Shown: positions 24,258-33,591, counted from the stretch's first letter. The stretch: 64,000 nt of DNA from CATQHD01 sp965202675 (GCA_965202675.1 OZ241842.1:1488001-1552000), one strand, 5' to 3'. Notes: generated by a model from the sequence alone, not told the origin. Made by a program: numbers and translations.

Positions 24258-25838
24258 ATGTTCGACACAGTGGTACGGGGCGGCCGGCTGGTGGACGGGG
24301 AGGGCGCCGCGGCCCGCCGGGCGGACCTCGGCATCACGGGGGACCGCATCGCGGCGGTGGGTGATCTCGCCGGCGCGGAATCCCGTCTGGAGCTGGACGC
24401 CGCCGGGCTGGTAACCGCGCCCGGGTTCATAGACATCCACAGCCACTCGGATTTCACCCTGCTGATCGATCCCCGGGCGCACAGCCAGATCCTCCAGGGC
24501 GTTACCACGGAGCTGATCGGCAACTGCGGCCACGGCTGCGCGCCGATCGGCGGACAGGCCGAGGCCTTCATCGGAAACATCTACGGCTACCAGGACCTGC
24601 TCCCCATCGACTGGAAGTCCACGGCGGAGTACCTGGCCCGGCTCGAGGAGGCCGCTCCGGCGGTCAACGTAGCCGCCCTCGTTCCGAACGGGAACCTGAG
24701 GCTGGCTGCGGTGGACGACGTGAGCCGGCCCGCAACCGGCGGGGAAACCGCCCGGATGGTCCGGTTGCTCGAGGAGGGCCTCGACGCAGGGGCCTTCGGA
24801 TTTTCCACCGGCCTCGAATACCCGGCCGAGCGCGGGGCCTCGGAGCAGGAAATCATCGAGCTGTGCCGGACGGCCGCCCGGCGCGGCGGGCTCTACGCCA
24901 CCCATGAGCGCAACCGGGATCTGCTGGCGGTGGAGGCGGTCGAGGAAGGGGTGCGGGCGGCGGAGGAGACCGGGGTGCGGCTGCAGATGTCGCACATCAT
25001 TCCCCGGCGGGGCGGCCCGCCCGACGCCCTCGAACGGAGCATCGAGGCGGTCGAGCAGGCCTACAACAGGGGGCTGGACGCAGCGTTCGACGCCCACACC
25101 CGGCTCCACGGCATCACCAACCTCAGTGCGGTGCTGCCCTCCTGGGCGGTGGAAGAAGGGCCGGGGCGGTTGAGGCGGTATCTGAGCGACGCGGCCGCCA
25201 GGGAGGGCCTGAAGCAGCACCGCAGCATCATCTCCTCCTTCGGCCTGGGGGGATGGGACAGGGTGGCTCTGTTCCGCAGCGGCGGATCCCCCGGCAAGAC
25301 GGGCCGCAGCATCGCCGAGCTGACGCCGCCGGACGGGGATCCCTACGACACCATGTACGACCTGCTGCTGACCGAGGGGGACGACCCGCACGGGGCGCTG
25401 CTGATCTGCCGCTCCTACGACGAGGACATGTTGGCCGCCGCCTTCAGCCATCCGCTCTGCACCACCGAGTCGGACGCCACCTCCCTTTGCCTGGACGGTC
25501 CTCTGGCCGGCGCCGCCTTCCTCGGCGCCTACACCTGGGCGGGGTCGTTCTTCCGCACCATGGTCAGGGAACGACAGGAACTCAGCCTGGAAGAGGCGGT
25601 CCACAAGCTCACCGCCCAGCCGGCCGACCGAATCGGCCTCGATGACCGGGGCCGTCTGCGGCCGGGGATGAAGGCGGACGTCACGGTGTTCGACCCCGAC
25701 GAGTTCTCCGACCGGGGCACTCTGGAAGACCCCAACCGGCCGGCGTCCGGAGTCCGCCACGTCCTGGTGAACGGCGCGGCGGCGGTCATCGGAGGAGCCG
25801 CCGCCGGACGCCGCAGCGGCCGAGTCCTGCGCCGCTGA
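24258..25838 (+). CDS. N-acyl-D-amino-acid deacylase family amidohydrolase
   Basis: A 526-residue zinc amidohydrolase of the D-aminoacylase group, which removes acyl groups from D-amino acids (substrate inferred). It shows the opening MFDTVVRGGRLVDGEG, the metal site PGFIDIHSHSDF, TTELIGNCGHGCAPIG, FSTGLEYPAERGA, ATHERNRD, and the late TTESDATSLC (metal-ligand Asp region). The C-terminus DRGRLRPGMKADVTVFDP is the usual closing beta-sandwich. It is followed by a peptide-type binding lipoprotein that could supply substrates. Confidence 0.85.
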   Translation: MFDTVVRGGRLVDGEGAAARRADLGITGDRIAAVGDLAGAESRLELDAAGLVTAPGFIDIHSHSDFTLLIDPRAHSQILQGVTTELIGNCGHGCAPIGGQAEAFIGNIYGYQDLLPIDWKSTAEYLARLEEAAPAVNVAALVPNGNLRLAAVDDVSRPATGGETARMVRLLEEGLDAGAFGFSTGLEYPAERGASEQEIIELCRTAARRGGLYATHERNRDLLAVEAVEEGVRAAEETGVRLQMSHIIPRRGGPPDALERSIEAVEQAYNRGLDAAFDAHTRLHGITNLSAVLPSWAVEEGPGRLRRYLSDAAAREGLKQHRSIISSFGLGGWDRVALFRSGGSPGKTGRSIAELTPPDGDPYDTMYDLLLTEGDDPHGALLICRSYDEDMLAAAFSHPLCTTESDATSLCLDGPLAGAAFLGAYTWAGSFFRTMVRERQELSLEEAVHKLTAQPADRIGLDDRGRLRPGMKADVTVFDPDEFSDRGTLEDPNRPASGVRHVLVNGAAAVIGGAAAGRRSGRVLRR

Positions 25839-25928
25839 CCGGCGCCGGTTGCCGCCGCCGGCGGGCTAATCTGGCCCTCGTCGTTGCATCGTTGTTCTAT
25901 GGACCGGACCGGTCCGGGGGGTGCGGGT

Positions 25929-27596
25929 ATGAAAGGCAAAACCGCCGTCTGGACGGCGCTGTTGGCCGTGTCGCTGGCGGCGGGGGCGTGCGCCGGTGAA
26001 GCAGAAACCGACCGGCCCGGCGGGGAGATCGTGCTGGCGGTGGAGCAGTGGCCGGAGTGCCTCAACCCGGTCACCTCCTGCGCCAACGCCTCCTGGCTGA
26101 ACTGGGCGGTGCTGGTGCATCTGCAGCCGTCCCTGATGGAGTTCGACGCCGACAACACCCTGCGGGCTTCCCCGGTGCTGCTGGAAGCCCCCACCATGGA
26201 CAACGGCGGGGCGGCGGTCAACGAGGACGGCACCTTTACGGTTGTCTACCGGCTGAACCCGGAAGCCCGCTGGAGCGACGGGACGGCCATCACCAGCGCC
26301 GACGTGCGGTTCACCTGGAGGGCCCACCTCGACACCGAAGGGTCGCTGCGCACGGTCGGCTACGACCTCATCACCGAGGTGGACGACTCCCGCCCCCAGA
26401 CGGCGGTGGTGACCTTCGCCAAGCTCTACGCGCCGTGGCGTTATATGTTCCAGGGCCTGCTGCCCGCCCACGCCTTCGACGGCGACACCGACATCTCCGG
26501 CTACTGGAACGACGCGATCCCCGTCTCGGGGGGGCCTTGGCTGCAGGAGTCGTGGAGCGAGGACCGCCAGGTGCTGACGCCCAACGAGGACTACTGGGTT
26601 CCCGAGCGCATCCCCTTGGTGGACCGGGTGGTGATGGTTCCCCGCGAGGACACCGGCTCGGAGGTGGCGGCCCTGCAGGCCGGCGAGGTGATGGCCGCCC
26701 TGCCGCAGCCCTTCCCCGGCGCCGGGGAACGCCTGGGCGGTGACCTGGCTTTCGCCGCCGGGCCGGGCACCTTCGTCGAGGGGCTGTGGTTCAACCAGGC
26801 CGCCCCCGACCGGCGCTTCGAGATCACCGCCGGTGTGCGCCGGGCGGTGGCCTACGCCCTCGACCGGGAGCGGATCGCCGAGGCGGCCCTCGGCTCGATC
26901 GTCGACGACCCCGCCGTGCTGCAGTGCGCGGGGTGGAATCCGGTCTTCGGAGAATGGTGCGGCAACGACTTCGCACGCTACGTGCAGGATATGGCCGCCG
27001 TGGACGAGCTGCTGACCGCCGAGGGCTGGTCCCGCCCCGACCCCGACGGCCTGTGGGTGAATGCGGACGGCGAGGAGCTGATCCTGCAGTGGAATACGGT
27101 GGCGGGCAACCAACGGCGCGAAGAAGTACAGGCGCTGGTGGCGGAGATGACCAGACCGTTCGGCATCGGCTGGGAGATCGTCAACTACGACCCGAGCGAG
27201 CTGTTCCAGGTGCGCCTGCCCGCGATGGACTTCGGCCCGGCGGCGCTGTACGCGTCTCCGACCGAGCCGGACCCGTCGGTGGCGAGGCTCTACGACATCG
27301 ACGGTATACCGAGCGAAGCCAACGGGTACAGCGGCGAGAACTACATGGCCTACGCCAGCCGGCGGGCCAGCGAGCTGGCCTTTGCCATCGACGAGGAGAT
27401 CGACGAAGCGGAGCGGCGGGAGCTGGCAGCCGAGCTCGGCGCCCTGCTGGCCGACGACGTTCCCTGGATTCCCCTGTACGTGCTGCCCAACCTGCTGGTA
27501 TGGAACGCCGCCCTGCTGGAGGGGCCGGGAGAGTGGGTGTCCAGCGTATACGGCGGCTTCTACGACATGTACGACTGGACCGTCACCGCCGGATAG
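25929..27596 (+). CDS. Peptide-type ABC substrate-binding lipoprotein (family 5)
   Basis: A 555-residue extracytoplasmic solute-binding protein of the DppA/OppA family. I chose the ATG at 25929 because it starts a lipoprotein signal (KGKTAVWTALLAVSLAAGAC) with lipobox LAAGAC. Family features include VYRLNPEARWSDGTAITSAD and the distal VAYALDRERIAEAAL. No permease or ATPase gene is adjacent, so it either uses a transporter encoded elsewhere or is an orphan receptor. Confidence 0.88.
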   Translation: MKGKTAVWTALLAVSLAAGACAGEAETDRPGGEIVLAVEQWPECLNPVTSCANASWLNWAVLVHLQPSLMEFDADNTLRASPVLLEAPTMDNGGAAVNEDGTFTVVYRLNPEARWSDGTAITSADVRFTWRAHLDTEGSLRTVGYDLITEVDDSRPQTAVVTFAKLYAPWRYMFQGLLPAHAFDGDTDISGYWNDAIPVSGGPWLQESWSEDRQVLTPNEDYWVPERIPLVDRVVMVPREDTGSEVAALQAGEVMAALPQPFPGAGERLGGDLAFAAGPGTFVEGLWFNQAAPDRRFEITAGVRRAVAYALDRERIAEAALGSIVDDPAVLQCAGWNPVFGEWCGNDFARYVQDMAAVDELLTAEGWSRPDPDGLWVNADGEELILQWNTVAGNQRREEVQALVAEMTRPFGIGWEIVNYDPSELFQVRLPAMDFGPAALYASPTEPDPSVARLYDIDGIPSEANGYSGENYMAYASRRASELAFAIDEEIDEAERRELAAELGALLADDVPWIPLYVLPNLLVWNAALLEGPGEWVSSVYGGFYDMYDWTVTAG

Positions 27597-27612
27597 AAAC
27601 AGCGGCGGCGGC

Positions 27613-27810
27613 TCAAGGCAGATCTACGAGCCTGCCCGCCTCTATGTCCGATTCGGCCTCCTCGAGCGCCGCCATCGCGGCGGGATCGGAGAGGATGTTC
27701 AGCGTCTCTACGCATCCTCGATGCTCCTCGTATGGAATGAGCGCGGCGGCGGGCTTCCCCTGCTCGGTGCGGTCGGGTTCAGCGCCTGCCGCGGCGGCCT
27801 CGTTTATCAT
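27613..27810 (-). pseudogene. Phd/YefM antitoxin remnant, N-terminus missing
   Basis: The 65 residues MINEAAAAGAEPDRTEQGKP, then AAALIPYEEH and ETLNILSDPAAMAALEEAES, match the middle and C-terminal parts of Phd/YefM antitoxins. The usual N-terminal DNA-binding strand and helix (about 15 residues) is absent; upstream the frame runs only to a TGA about 40 nt away. No RelE, Doc or PIN toxin gene follows. An ATG at 27810 could still allow translation, but toxin-antitoxin function looks lost. The gene lies 39 nt after the methyltransferase stop. Confidence 0.55.
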
Positions 27811-27849
27811 CTCGCTTGCATCCTCTCCGGTGTGATCGCTGGTATGTCT

Positions 27850-28659
27850 TCAGAATAACATCTGCCTATTCCATCGGCAAGAATTTTGGGTGTTCTGCAT
27901 GCGCTGTTCGGCAATATTGATATAGTCCTCTGAGATATCAATCCCGACGTATCGGCGGTTGGCGAGCATGGCCATTTTGCACGTTGTCCCTGATCCGCAC
28001 ATAGGATCCAGCACCACATCGCCTTCATTGCTCCACGATAATATATGATCCAGCGCCAGTTTTTCAGGAAAAACTGCCGGATGGTAAAAGGCGATTTTAT
28101 CTCTGGTAGTTCCTCCGCTGCCTACCGCGTATGCCCAGATATTGGTGCGTGTTTTTTCGGTCTTAAGGGTTGCCCTGCGTTTGCGATTGACGGCGTCCGA
28201 GCCTTTGTTGGAGATCAACATCTCTTGACCGTTACGGACGGTGGGAGTTTTCAACGGGTTGAACGTTTTGGGTGGACCTCCTTTCGAGAGCACCAGCATG
28301 AACTCCCAACAGTTGGTATAGGCGTTGGAACGCATAAACGGCGTATTGCGCTTTTGATAGATCATTACATCATGTACGGTAAACCCGATGTCCTGGAACA
28401 TGGTGGCCTGTCGGAAGCTGGTCATCGACCGGCCGCCCTTGAATCGATCACCCACTACCCAAACTACCACTCCGCCGTCCTTGGTTACCCGCAACAGTTC
28501 TCGGGCTATCGCCTCGGCATCAAACCGATAACCCCTGTAATCCCGCAACTGATCATAGGGGGGAGAAGTAACGGTCAGGTCGATTGATCCTGCGGGGAAG
28601 CCGCGCATGACCTCCACACAATCACCCACCTCGAAAAAGTCTGCTGCCAGGGATTTCAC
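27850..28659 (-). CDS. Orphan DNA methyltransferase, beta-type (N4-cytosine or N6-adenine)
   Basis: A site-specific DNA-methyltransferase of about 269 residues with catalytic motif IV TSPPYDQL near residue 33 and SAM-binding motif I DPMCGSGTTC near residue 220. That order (IV before I) defines the beta group; the S-P-P-Y form favours N4-cytosine methylation but does not prove it. The GTG at 28659 is preferred because AAGGAGG lies 5 nt upstream; the GTG at 28665 lies too close. No restriction endonuclease or specificity gene is adjacent. Base composition is less GC-rich than the neighbours, consistent with mobile origin. Confidence 0.85.
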   Translation of the reverse strand: MKSLAADFFEVGDCVEVMRGFPAGSIDLTVTSPPYDQLRDYRGYRFDAEAIARELLRVTKDGGVVVWVVGDRFKGGRSMTSFRQATMFQDIGFTVHDVMIYQKRNTPFMRSNAYTNCWEFMLVLSKGGPPKTFNPLKTPTVRNGQEMLISNKGSDAVNRKRRATLKTEKTRTNIWAYAVGSGGTTRDKIAFYHPAVFPEKLALDHILSWSNEGDVVLDPMCGSGTTCKMAMLANRRYVGIDISEDYINIAEQRMQNTQNSCRWNRQMLF

Positions 28660-28973
28660 AGCCACCTCCTTCGGTTGCGGAACCTCCGATGATGCATCGA
28701 AGTCAACTTGTTCCCAGCCGTTCGTCAGGATTCCGCCCGGATTGCTTCAGATGGTTTCGCTTGGTTGCGCCACCATACGATGGGGGTGTGACAGATGCTC
28801 CGGAACCCATCTCGTCTTTATACGGCCTCCGCCTGACGCATGCCGCCGGGGTCGGGGCCGCCGGTTCAGGAAGGGGGCGAACCCTGGCCGGTGCGCTCTG
28901 CCGGTACACTGCTGCGGAAGGAGTTGCTGATCGAGACAGAACCGCGGGCGGCGGGCTTCGAAGAGGGGGCGGC
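28660..28973. other. Intergenic region between divergent methyltransferase and thiolase genes
   Basis: I see no gene or repeat here. It must carry promoters in both directions. The best thiolase-side candidate is TACACT near 28906-28911 with no clear -35. The thiolase ribosome site GAAGAGGGGG lies immediately before 28974. Confidence 0.4.
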
Positions 28974-30122
28974 GTGACCCGCCGAGAGGCGGCGATCGTG
29001 GGGGTCGGCGAGTCGGATCTGGGGGTAACGGGGCGCTCCATCTACCAGCTCCAGACCCAGGCCGCCTTGGCGGCGACGGCGGACGCCGGGTTGAAGATGT
29101 CCGATGTGGACGGCCTGGCCACCGCCGGGGTGGAGCGGTTCAGCGCCGCCGCCATGGCCGAGTACTGGGGGATGCAGCCCTCCTGGGTGTGCTCCACCAT
29201 GGAAGGGGGGTCGTCCTTCGAGCTGATGGTCGGGGCGGCGGTGGACGCCATCCGTTCGGGGCGCTGCCGGACGGCGCTGATCTCGTACGGTTCCAACCAG
29301 CGGTCGGCCGCAGCCCGCCGGCTGGGCGGGGTGGTCCAGCCCCACACCCCCGCCGACCAGTACGAGGCGCCCTACGGGGTGCTGAGCCCCCTCTCCCTCT
29401 ATGCCCTGGCGGCCCAGCGCCACTTCCACGAGTACGGAACCACCGGGGAGCAGCTGGCCGAGATCGCGGCGTCGGCGCGGGAATGGGCGCTGCTCAACCC
29501 CAAGGCATACCGGTACGGAGCAGGGCCGATCACGGTAGACGATGTGCTCTCCTCGCCGATGATCTCCACCCCCCTCCACCTGCTGGACTGCTGTCTGGTG
29601 GTGGACGGCGGCGGGGCGGTGGTGCTGACCTCCCTCGACCGGGCGAGGGATCTTCCCAAGCGGCCGGTGCGGGTGCTGGGATGCGGCCAGAGCGTTACCC
29701 ACATCACCATGTCGCAGATGCCCGACCTCACCCGTACGGGGGCGGTCGAATCCGGAGCGGCCGCCTTCGCAGAGGCAGGCATCGGACCCGAGGACGTAGA
29801 CGTGGCCGAGATCTACGACAGCTTCACCATCACCGTGCTGCTGACCCTCGAGGCGCTGGGGTTCTGCGGACGGGGCGAGGGCGGCCCCTTCGTGGAGGAC
29901 GGGAAGACCCGCCCCGGGGGATCCTTCCCGATGAACACCAACGGGGGCGGCCTGTCCTACTGCCATCCCGGCATGTACGGGGTGCTGCTGCTGGTGGAGG
30001 CGGTGCGCCAGCTGCGGGGCGAGGCGGGAAAGCGCCAGACGGACGCCCCGGAGACAGCCCTGGCCCACGGCACCGGCGGGGTGTTGTCGAGCCACGGCAC
30101 CGTGATCCTGGGGGTGGACTGA
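28974..30122 (+). CDS. Thiolase-fold protein, acetyl-CoA acetyltransferase/lipid-transfer type
   Basis: A 382-residue thiolase-superfamily protein: REAAIVGVGESDLGVTGRS at the start, SWVCSTMEGGSSFELMVGAA around the nucleophile region, DVAEIYDSFTITVLLTLEALG and NTNGGGLSYCHPGMYGVLLL near the end. This matches the SCP2-thiolase-like group often paired with a DUF35 partner and involved in steroid or fatty-acyl-CoA turnover. I chose the GTG at 28974, preceded by a GAGGGGG site; the longer frame upstream is not conserved. It is separated by 1 nt from the DUF35 gene. Confidence 0.85.
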   Translation: MTRREAAIVGVGESDLGVTGRSIYQLQTQAALAATADAGLKMSDVDGLATAGVERFSAAAMAEYWGMQPSWVCSTMEGGSSFELMVGAAVDAIRSGRCRTALISYGSNQRSAAARRLGGVVQPHTPADQYEAPYGVLSPLSLYALAAQRHFHEYGTTGEQLAEIAASAREWALLNPKAYRYGAGPITVDDVLSSPMISTPLHLLDCCLVVDGGGAVVLTSLDRARDLPKRPVRVLGCGQSVTHITMSQMPDLTRTGAVESGAAAFAEAGIGPEDVDVAEIYDSFTITVLLTLEALGFCGRGEGGPFVEDGKTRPGGSFPMNTNGGGLSYCHPGMYGVLLLVEAVRQLRGEAGKRQTDAPETALAHGTGGVLSSHGTVILGVD

Positions 30123-30123
30123 G

Positions 30124-30546
30124 ATGGCCGAAACCGCCGGGGGGCCGAAGGCGCCGGAGGAGGCCCCCGAGGCGCGGGAATGGTGGGAGGCCGCCCGCAG
30201 CCGCCGCCTCCTCGTCCAGGAGTGCCGCGCCTGCGGAGGCCGCCAGCACTACCCGCGGGCGATGTGCGTCCGATGCGGCGCCGTCGACCTGGGCTGGGCG
30301 GAAGCCGCCGGCGGCGGGACCATATACTCGTTCACCCACAGCCACCGGTCGCCGGACCCCGACCGCTTCCGGCCGCCCTACACGATCGCCCTGGTAACCC
30401 TCGACGAGGGGCCGCGGCTGCTGACCGCCGTTGCCGGAGACGGCATCCGGTGCGGCGCCCGGGTCAGGCTGGAATGGCGCTCCTCGGACGGCGGGCGGCC
30501 CCTGCCGGTCTTCAGAACCGAGGCCGCCGAGCCGGAGGAGAACTGA
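30124..30546 (+). CDS. DUF35 OB-fold/zinc-ribbon partner of thiolase
   Basis: A 140-residue acyl-CoA-associated protein. An N-terminal helix (EAREWWEAARSRRLLVQECR) leads to a rubredoxin-like zinc ribbon, CxxC at CRACGG and CVRCGA, followed by an OB fold (GTIYSFTHSH, PYTIALVTLDEGPRLLTAV). In characterised systems DUF35 proteins form a complex with the neighbouring thiolase or aldolase. The 1-nt gap to the thiolase supports the same here. Confidence 0.9.
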   Translation: MAETAGGPKAPEEAPEAREWWEAARSRRLLVQECRACGGRQHYPRAMCVRCGAVDLGWAEAAGGGTIYSFTHSHRSPDPDRFRPPYTIALVTLDEGPRLLTAVAGDGIRCGARVRLEWRSSDGGRPLPVFRTEAAEPEEN

Positions 30547-30552
30547 TGGACT

Positions 30553-30571
30553 CCGGCCTGTAAAAGGCCGG
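30553..30571. terminator. Hairpin between convergent DUF35 and CCA-enzyme genes
   Basis: A perfect 7-bp inverted repeat, CCGGCCT-GTAAA-AGGCCGG, lies in the 30-nt gap between two converging genes. It could end transcription from both sides. There is no long U tract, so it is a candidate only. Confidence 0.5.
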
Positions 30572-30576
30572 CCTCT

Positions 30577-31995
30577 TCAAGCGTTCCGGGCGGCGGGAGG
30601 CGGGGGGCCGGGGTCTTCCAAGCCTTCGGACAGCGCCCACCGGCGTACCAGGGCGTAGGCTTCCGAGGGGCCGTAGGGGCCGTCCTCGATGCGCTTTTCG
30701 AGGAGGAGCTTCATCACCACACCCACGGCGGGGCCGGGGTCTATGCCCAGGTAGGCCATCACCCGGTGGCCGTCTATGGGGGCGCGGAGGGAGTCGAGCT
30801 CCTCTTTGGCGCGCAGCTGCTCGATGCGTTCCTCCAGCTCGTCGATGTGGTGCTGGATGCGGCGGGCGCGCCGGTCGCTCCGGGTGGTCACATCGCATCT
30901 GGCCAGCTGGTTGAGCTTGGGAAGCAAATGCCCGGCGTCCCGCACGTAGCGGCGCACCGCGGAGTCGGTCCAGCCCATCTTGAAGGTGTGGGTGCGCATG
31001 TGGAGGAAGACCAGCTCCGCCGCGTCGTCCACCGTCTCCTTGGGGTAGCGAAGCTTCCGCAGGCGGCGGCGGGTCATACGGGCGCCCACCGCCTCGTGGT
31101 TGTAGAACGTTACCTTGGGGCCGTCGAAGCGCCGGGTGCCGGGCTTGCCCACGTCGTGGAACAGGGCGGCGAGGCGCAGCACCAGGTCCGGCTCGGTCTT
31201 GGCCATCACCGCCAGGGAGTGGGCCAGCACGTCCTTGTGCCGGTGATCGGGGTCCTTGGTCATGGCCAGCGCAGGTATCTCGGGGATGAACTCCGCGGCT
31301 AGGCCGGTCTCGATCATCCGCATCAGGGCCCGGTCGGCGCCCTCCCCGACCACCAGCTTGGAGAGCTCGTCGCGGATGCGCTCGGGGCTGACGATCCGCA
31401 GGCGCTCCTTCATCCGGGAGACGGCCTCCACCTCGGCGGGCCGGGGGGTGAACCCCAGCGTGGACATGAACCGGAACAGGCGCAGCATGCGCAGGGGGTC
31501 GTCCGAGAAGGATACTTCGGGGCCGATCGGGGTGCGCAGGACCCCGGCGGCAATGTCGGCCAGGCCGCCCACCGCATCCACCAGCGCTGGGGCGCCGCCG
31601 CCCAGCTTCAGCGCCACCGCGTTCACCGTAAAGTCGCGCCGCTCCAGGTCGGCTTCTATGGAATCGCCGAAGGTCACCTGAGGAAGCCGGCTGTCCGAGA
31701 TGTATACATCGGCCCGCAGGGTGGTGATCTCGCACCGCACGCCGTCCAGCACCGCCCCGATGGTGCCGAACGCCGCTCCGATGTCGTACAGGTAATCCGC
31801 CCGGCCTTCCAACAACGCCTTCATGCGGTCGGGGCGGGCGTCGGTGGCGAAATCCAGATCCTCCACGGGGCGGTCCAACAGCGCGTCGCGCACCGACCCC
31901 CCCACCAGATAGAGCCGGTGCCCGGCCTCGGCAAAGAGGCCGGCCAGACGGCGGGGGATCCCCTCGTCCAGCCACCTGAGGCGGTCGGGGATCAT
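30577..31995 (-). CDS. CCA tRNA nucleotidyltransferase with HD domain
   Basis: A 472-residue class II nucleotidyltransferase that adds or repairs the CCA end of tRNA, needed here because none of the tRNA genes in the window encodes CCA. It shows LYLVGGSVRDALLDRP, EDLDFATDA (the catalytic D-x-D), ERRDFTVNAVAL, DPLRMLRLFRFMSTLGF, and an HD phosphohydrolase segment LFHDVGKPGTRRF. The start ATG at 31995 overlaps the deacetylase stop. A poly(A) polymerase role is a less likely alternative. Confidence 0.88.
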   Translation of the reverse strand: MIPDRLRWLDEGIPRRLAGLFAEAGHRLYLVGGSVRDALLDRPVEDLDFATDARPDRMKALLEGRADYLYDIGAAFGTIGAVLDGVRCEITTLRADVYISDSRLPQVTFGDSIEADLERRDFTVNAVALKLGGGAPALVDAVGGLADIAAGVLRTPIGPEVSFSDDPLRMLRLFRFMSTLGFTPRPAEVEAVSRMKERLRIVSPERIRDELSKLVVGEGADRALMRMIETGLAAEFIPEIPALAMTKDPDHRHKDVLAHSLAVMAKTEPDLVLRLAALFHDVGKPGTRRFDGPKVTFYNHEAVGARMTRRRLRKLRYPKETVDDAAELVFLHMRTHTFKMGWTDSAVRRYVRDAGHLLPKLNQLARCDVTTRSDRRARRIQHHIDELEERIEQLRAKEELDSLRAPIDGHRVMAYLGIDPGPAVGVVMKLLLEKRIEDGPYGPSEAYALVRRWALSEGLEDPGPPPPAARNA

Positions 31996-33002
31996 CCGGG
32001 CAGCTCCCAGACCTTTCCGGCCTCGCCGGCCGCCGTATCCAGAACCTGAAAGGCCGTCTCGGGCGACCGGCAGCGGTGCTCCTCGTCGGGAACGGCGATC
32101 CCGGCCGCCCCCGCCAGGGTGGCCGACACCGAGGAGCGGATGCCGTCGAGGTCGTAGCCGCCCTCCAGGAAGAAAATGGTGCGGCCGGGGGGTGCAACCC
32201 CGGCCAGGGAGGAGGCCATGAAGGCGTAGTCGGACGCCAGCAGGCGCAATCCGGCCAGCGGATCGGAGGCGTGGGCGTCGTAGCCCGCACTGACCAGCAG
32301 CCAGTCCGGACCGAAGCCCGCCGTCACCGGCGCCACCAAGCCGGGGAAGGCCTCCCGGTACAGGTCTCCGGCCGAGCCGGCCGGGAGGGGCAGGTCCAAG
32401 GTGGTGGGGCGGGCGGTCATGTCCACCAGGCCGCCGGTCCCCGGATAGTACGGATACTGGTGGAGCGAGATGTAGAGGATGTCGTCGCGCGACCAGAACA
32501 TCTCCTCGGTGGCGTTGCCGTGGTGGACATCCCAATCGATGATGGCCACCCGCTCGCCCCGCTCGGCCAGCATGGCGGCGGTAACCGCGATGCTGTTGAA
32601 CAGGCAGAAACCCATGGCGGTTTCCCGGCGGGCGTGGTGGCCGGGCGGACGGACCGCCAGAAAAGCCGCATCCACCAGGCCTTCCTCCAGCCTGCGCACC
32701 GCCAGGGGTCCTGCCCCGGCCGCCCGCCTGGCCGCCTCCCAGGATGCTTTCACCGCGCTGGTGTCGGCGTCCAGCGGCCCGCCGCCCCCCGCGCAGAACC
32801 GCTCGATGCGGTCGACGTAGCGGGGGGAGTGCACCAGCTCGAGCAGGGCGCGGTCCGCCTCGGGCGGCTCTTCCTCTATCACCTCGACCGGCGCTTCCCG
32901 CACCCCGGCGAGGGCGGCGTCCAACCGGGCGGGGCGCTCGGGGTGCCCGTAACCGGCGTCATGCAGCTTGAAAACGGGGTGGGCGGCCAGCAGAACTCTC
33001 AC
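31992..33002 (-). CDS. Histone-deacetylase-family amidohydrolase
   Basis: A zinc-dependent deacetylase of the AcuC/acetylpolyamine amidohydrolase/HDAC superfamily, 336 residues. Catalytic elements: RPPGHHA (paired histidines), IIDWDVHHGNAT (metal Asp and His), SAGYDAHASDP (second metal Asp), FFLEGGYDL (tyrosine region). The likely substrate is an acetylated polyamine or lysine; polyamine deacetylation would fit the polyamine-type importer nearby, but this is an inference. The start GTG at 33002 gives the normal N-terminus; the frame continues upstream only into the family A repeat. Confidence 0.86.
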   Translation of the reverse strand: MRVLLAAHPVFKLHDAGYGHPERPARLDAALAGVREAPVEVIEEEPPEADRALLELVHSPRYVDRIERFCAGGGGPLDADTSAVKASWEAARRAAGAGPLAVRRLEEGLVDAAFLAVRPPGHHARRETAMGFCLFNSIAVTAAMLAERGERVAIIDWDVHHGNATEEMFWSRDDILYISLHQYPYYPGTGGLVDMTARPTTLDLPLPAGSAGDLYREAFPGLVAPVTAGFGPDWLLVSAGYDAHASDPLAGLRLLASDYAFMASSLAGVAPPGRTIFFLEGGYDLDGIRSSVSATLAGAAGIAVPDEEHRCRSPETAFQVLDTAAGEAGKVWELPG

Positions 33003-33035
33003 GGCAACCCCAAGAGTAGACAGGAAGCAGGTGAA

Positions 33036-33520
33036 GAGGGCGCGCGGATAGGGAGCCGGAAGGCGTCCCGGCGCAAGCAACTGTCGGATGGTCTGCCCCG
33101 ATGAGCACGGGCAACAGGGCGCTGCGCCCGCCGACGGAACGGCGAAGGCATCCCCCCAATCGTGCATCTCTTGCCCTCGGTCGTCTTACAGAGAAAGCAC
33201 CACACCGCGTAAGCACGAACCCTTTCCCTGTGAACCCCCTGATCAAGCCCCTATCCCACCCAAGACCCCGGCAAGAACGCGAAAACCGCCGCCCACGCCC
33301 CCCGCTGCGCGGGCCCGGCCCCCGCCACCACCACCTCGGTTCCGGACGCGGTCGGTCAGTACCCCGGCGGGTCGCGTTCGGAAGATGATCCCTGTCTCGG
33401 TCTGCGCCGGCTGCGGACCGGAGGTGCTTTCGGCTCTTCCATTGATACAGCATCGGTGCGGCATAGTCAATACCCTTGTGAGGGGATCTGACGGATTTTT
33501 TTGTCATTCCATGATTTTTA
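33036..33520 (-). repeat. Dispersed intergenic element, family A, copy 2 (inverted)
   Basis: Read on the minus strand this matches 21731-22260 in the same block order, with one instead of about three tandem units after the CTTGATCAGGGG anchor. The hairpin stem is conserved (CCCGC-GCA-GCGGG, plus-strand positions 33301-33313). Here the internal promoter points towards the HDAC-like gene. The gap 33003-33591 contains nothing else I can support. Confidence 0.8.
33442..33470 (-). promoter_or_regulatory. Promoter inside family A copy 2
   Basis: On the minus strand TTGACT (33470-33465) and TATCAA (33447-33442) are 17 nt apart, matching the position and spacing of the promoter in copy 1. It could transcribe the element and possibly the downstream HDAC-like gene. 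Confidence 0.55.
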
Positions 33521-33591
33521 AGAAACAGCCCCGCCCGCATTGCTCGAAAACCACCCCTCCGGAGACAGGCCTCTGCAGCGGCGGCCCGCCG

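Noticed and set aside
30124..31995. Possible 652-codon minus-strand fusion protein extending upstream of the CCA-adding enzyme
   Set aside because: The extra N-terminal part lies antisense/out of frame within the HDAC-like gene and has no homology; the ATG at 31995 with ATGA overlap is convincing.
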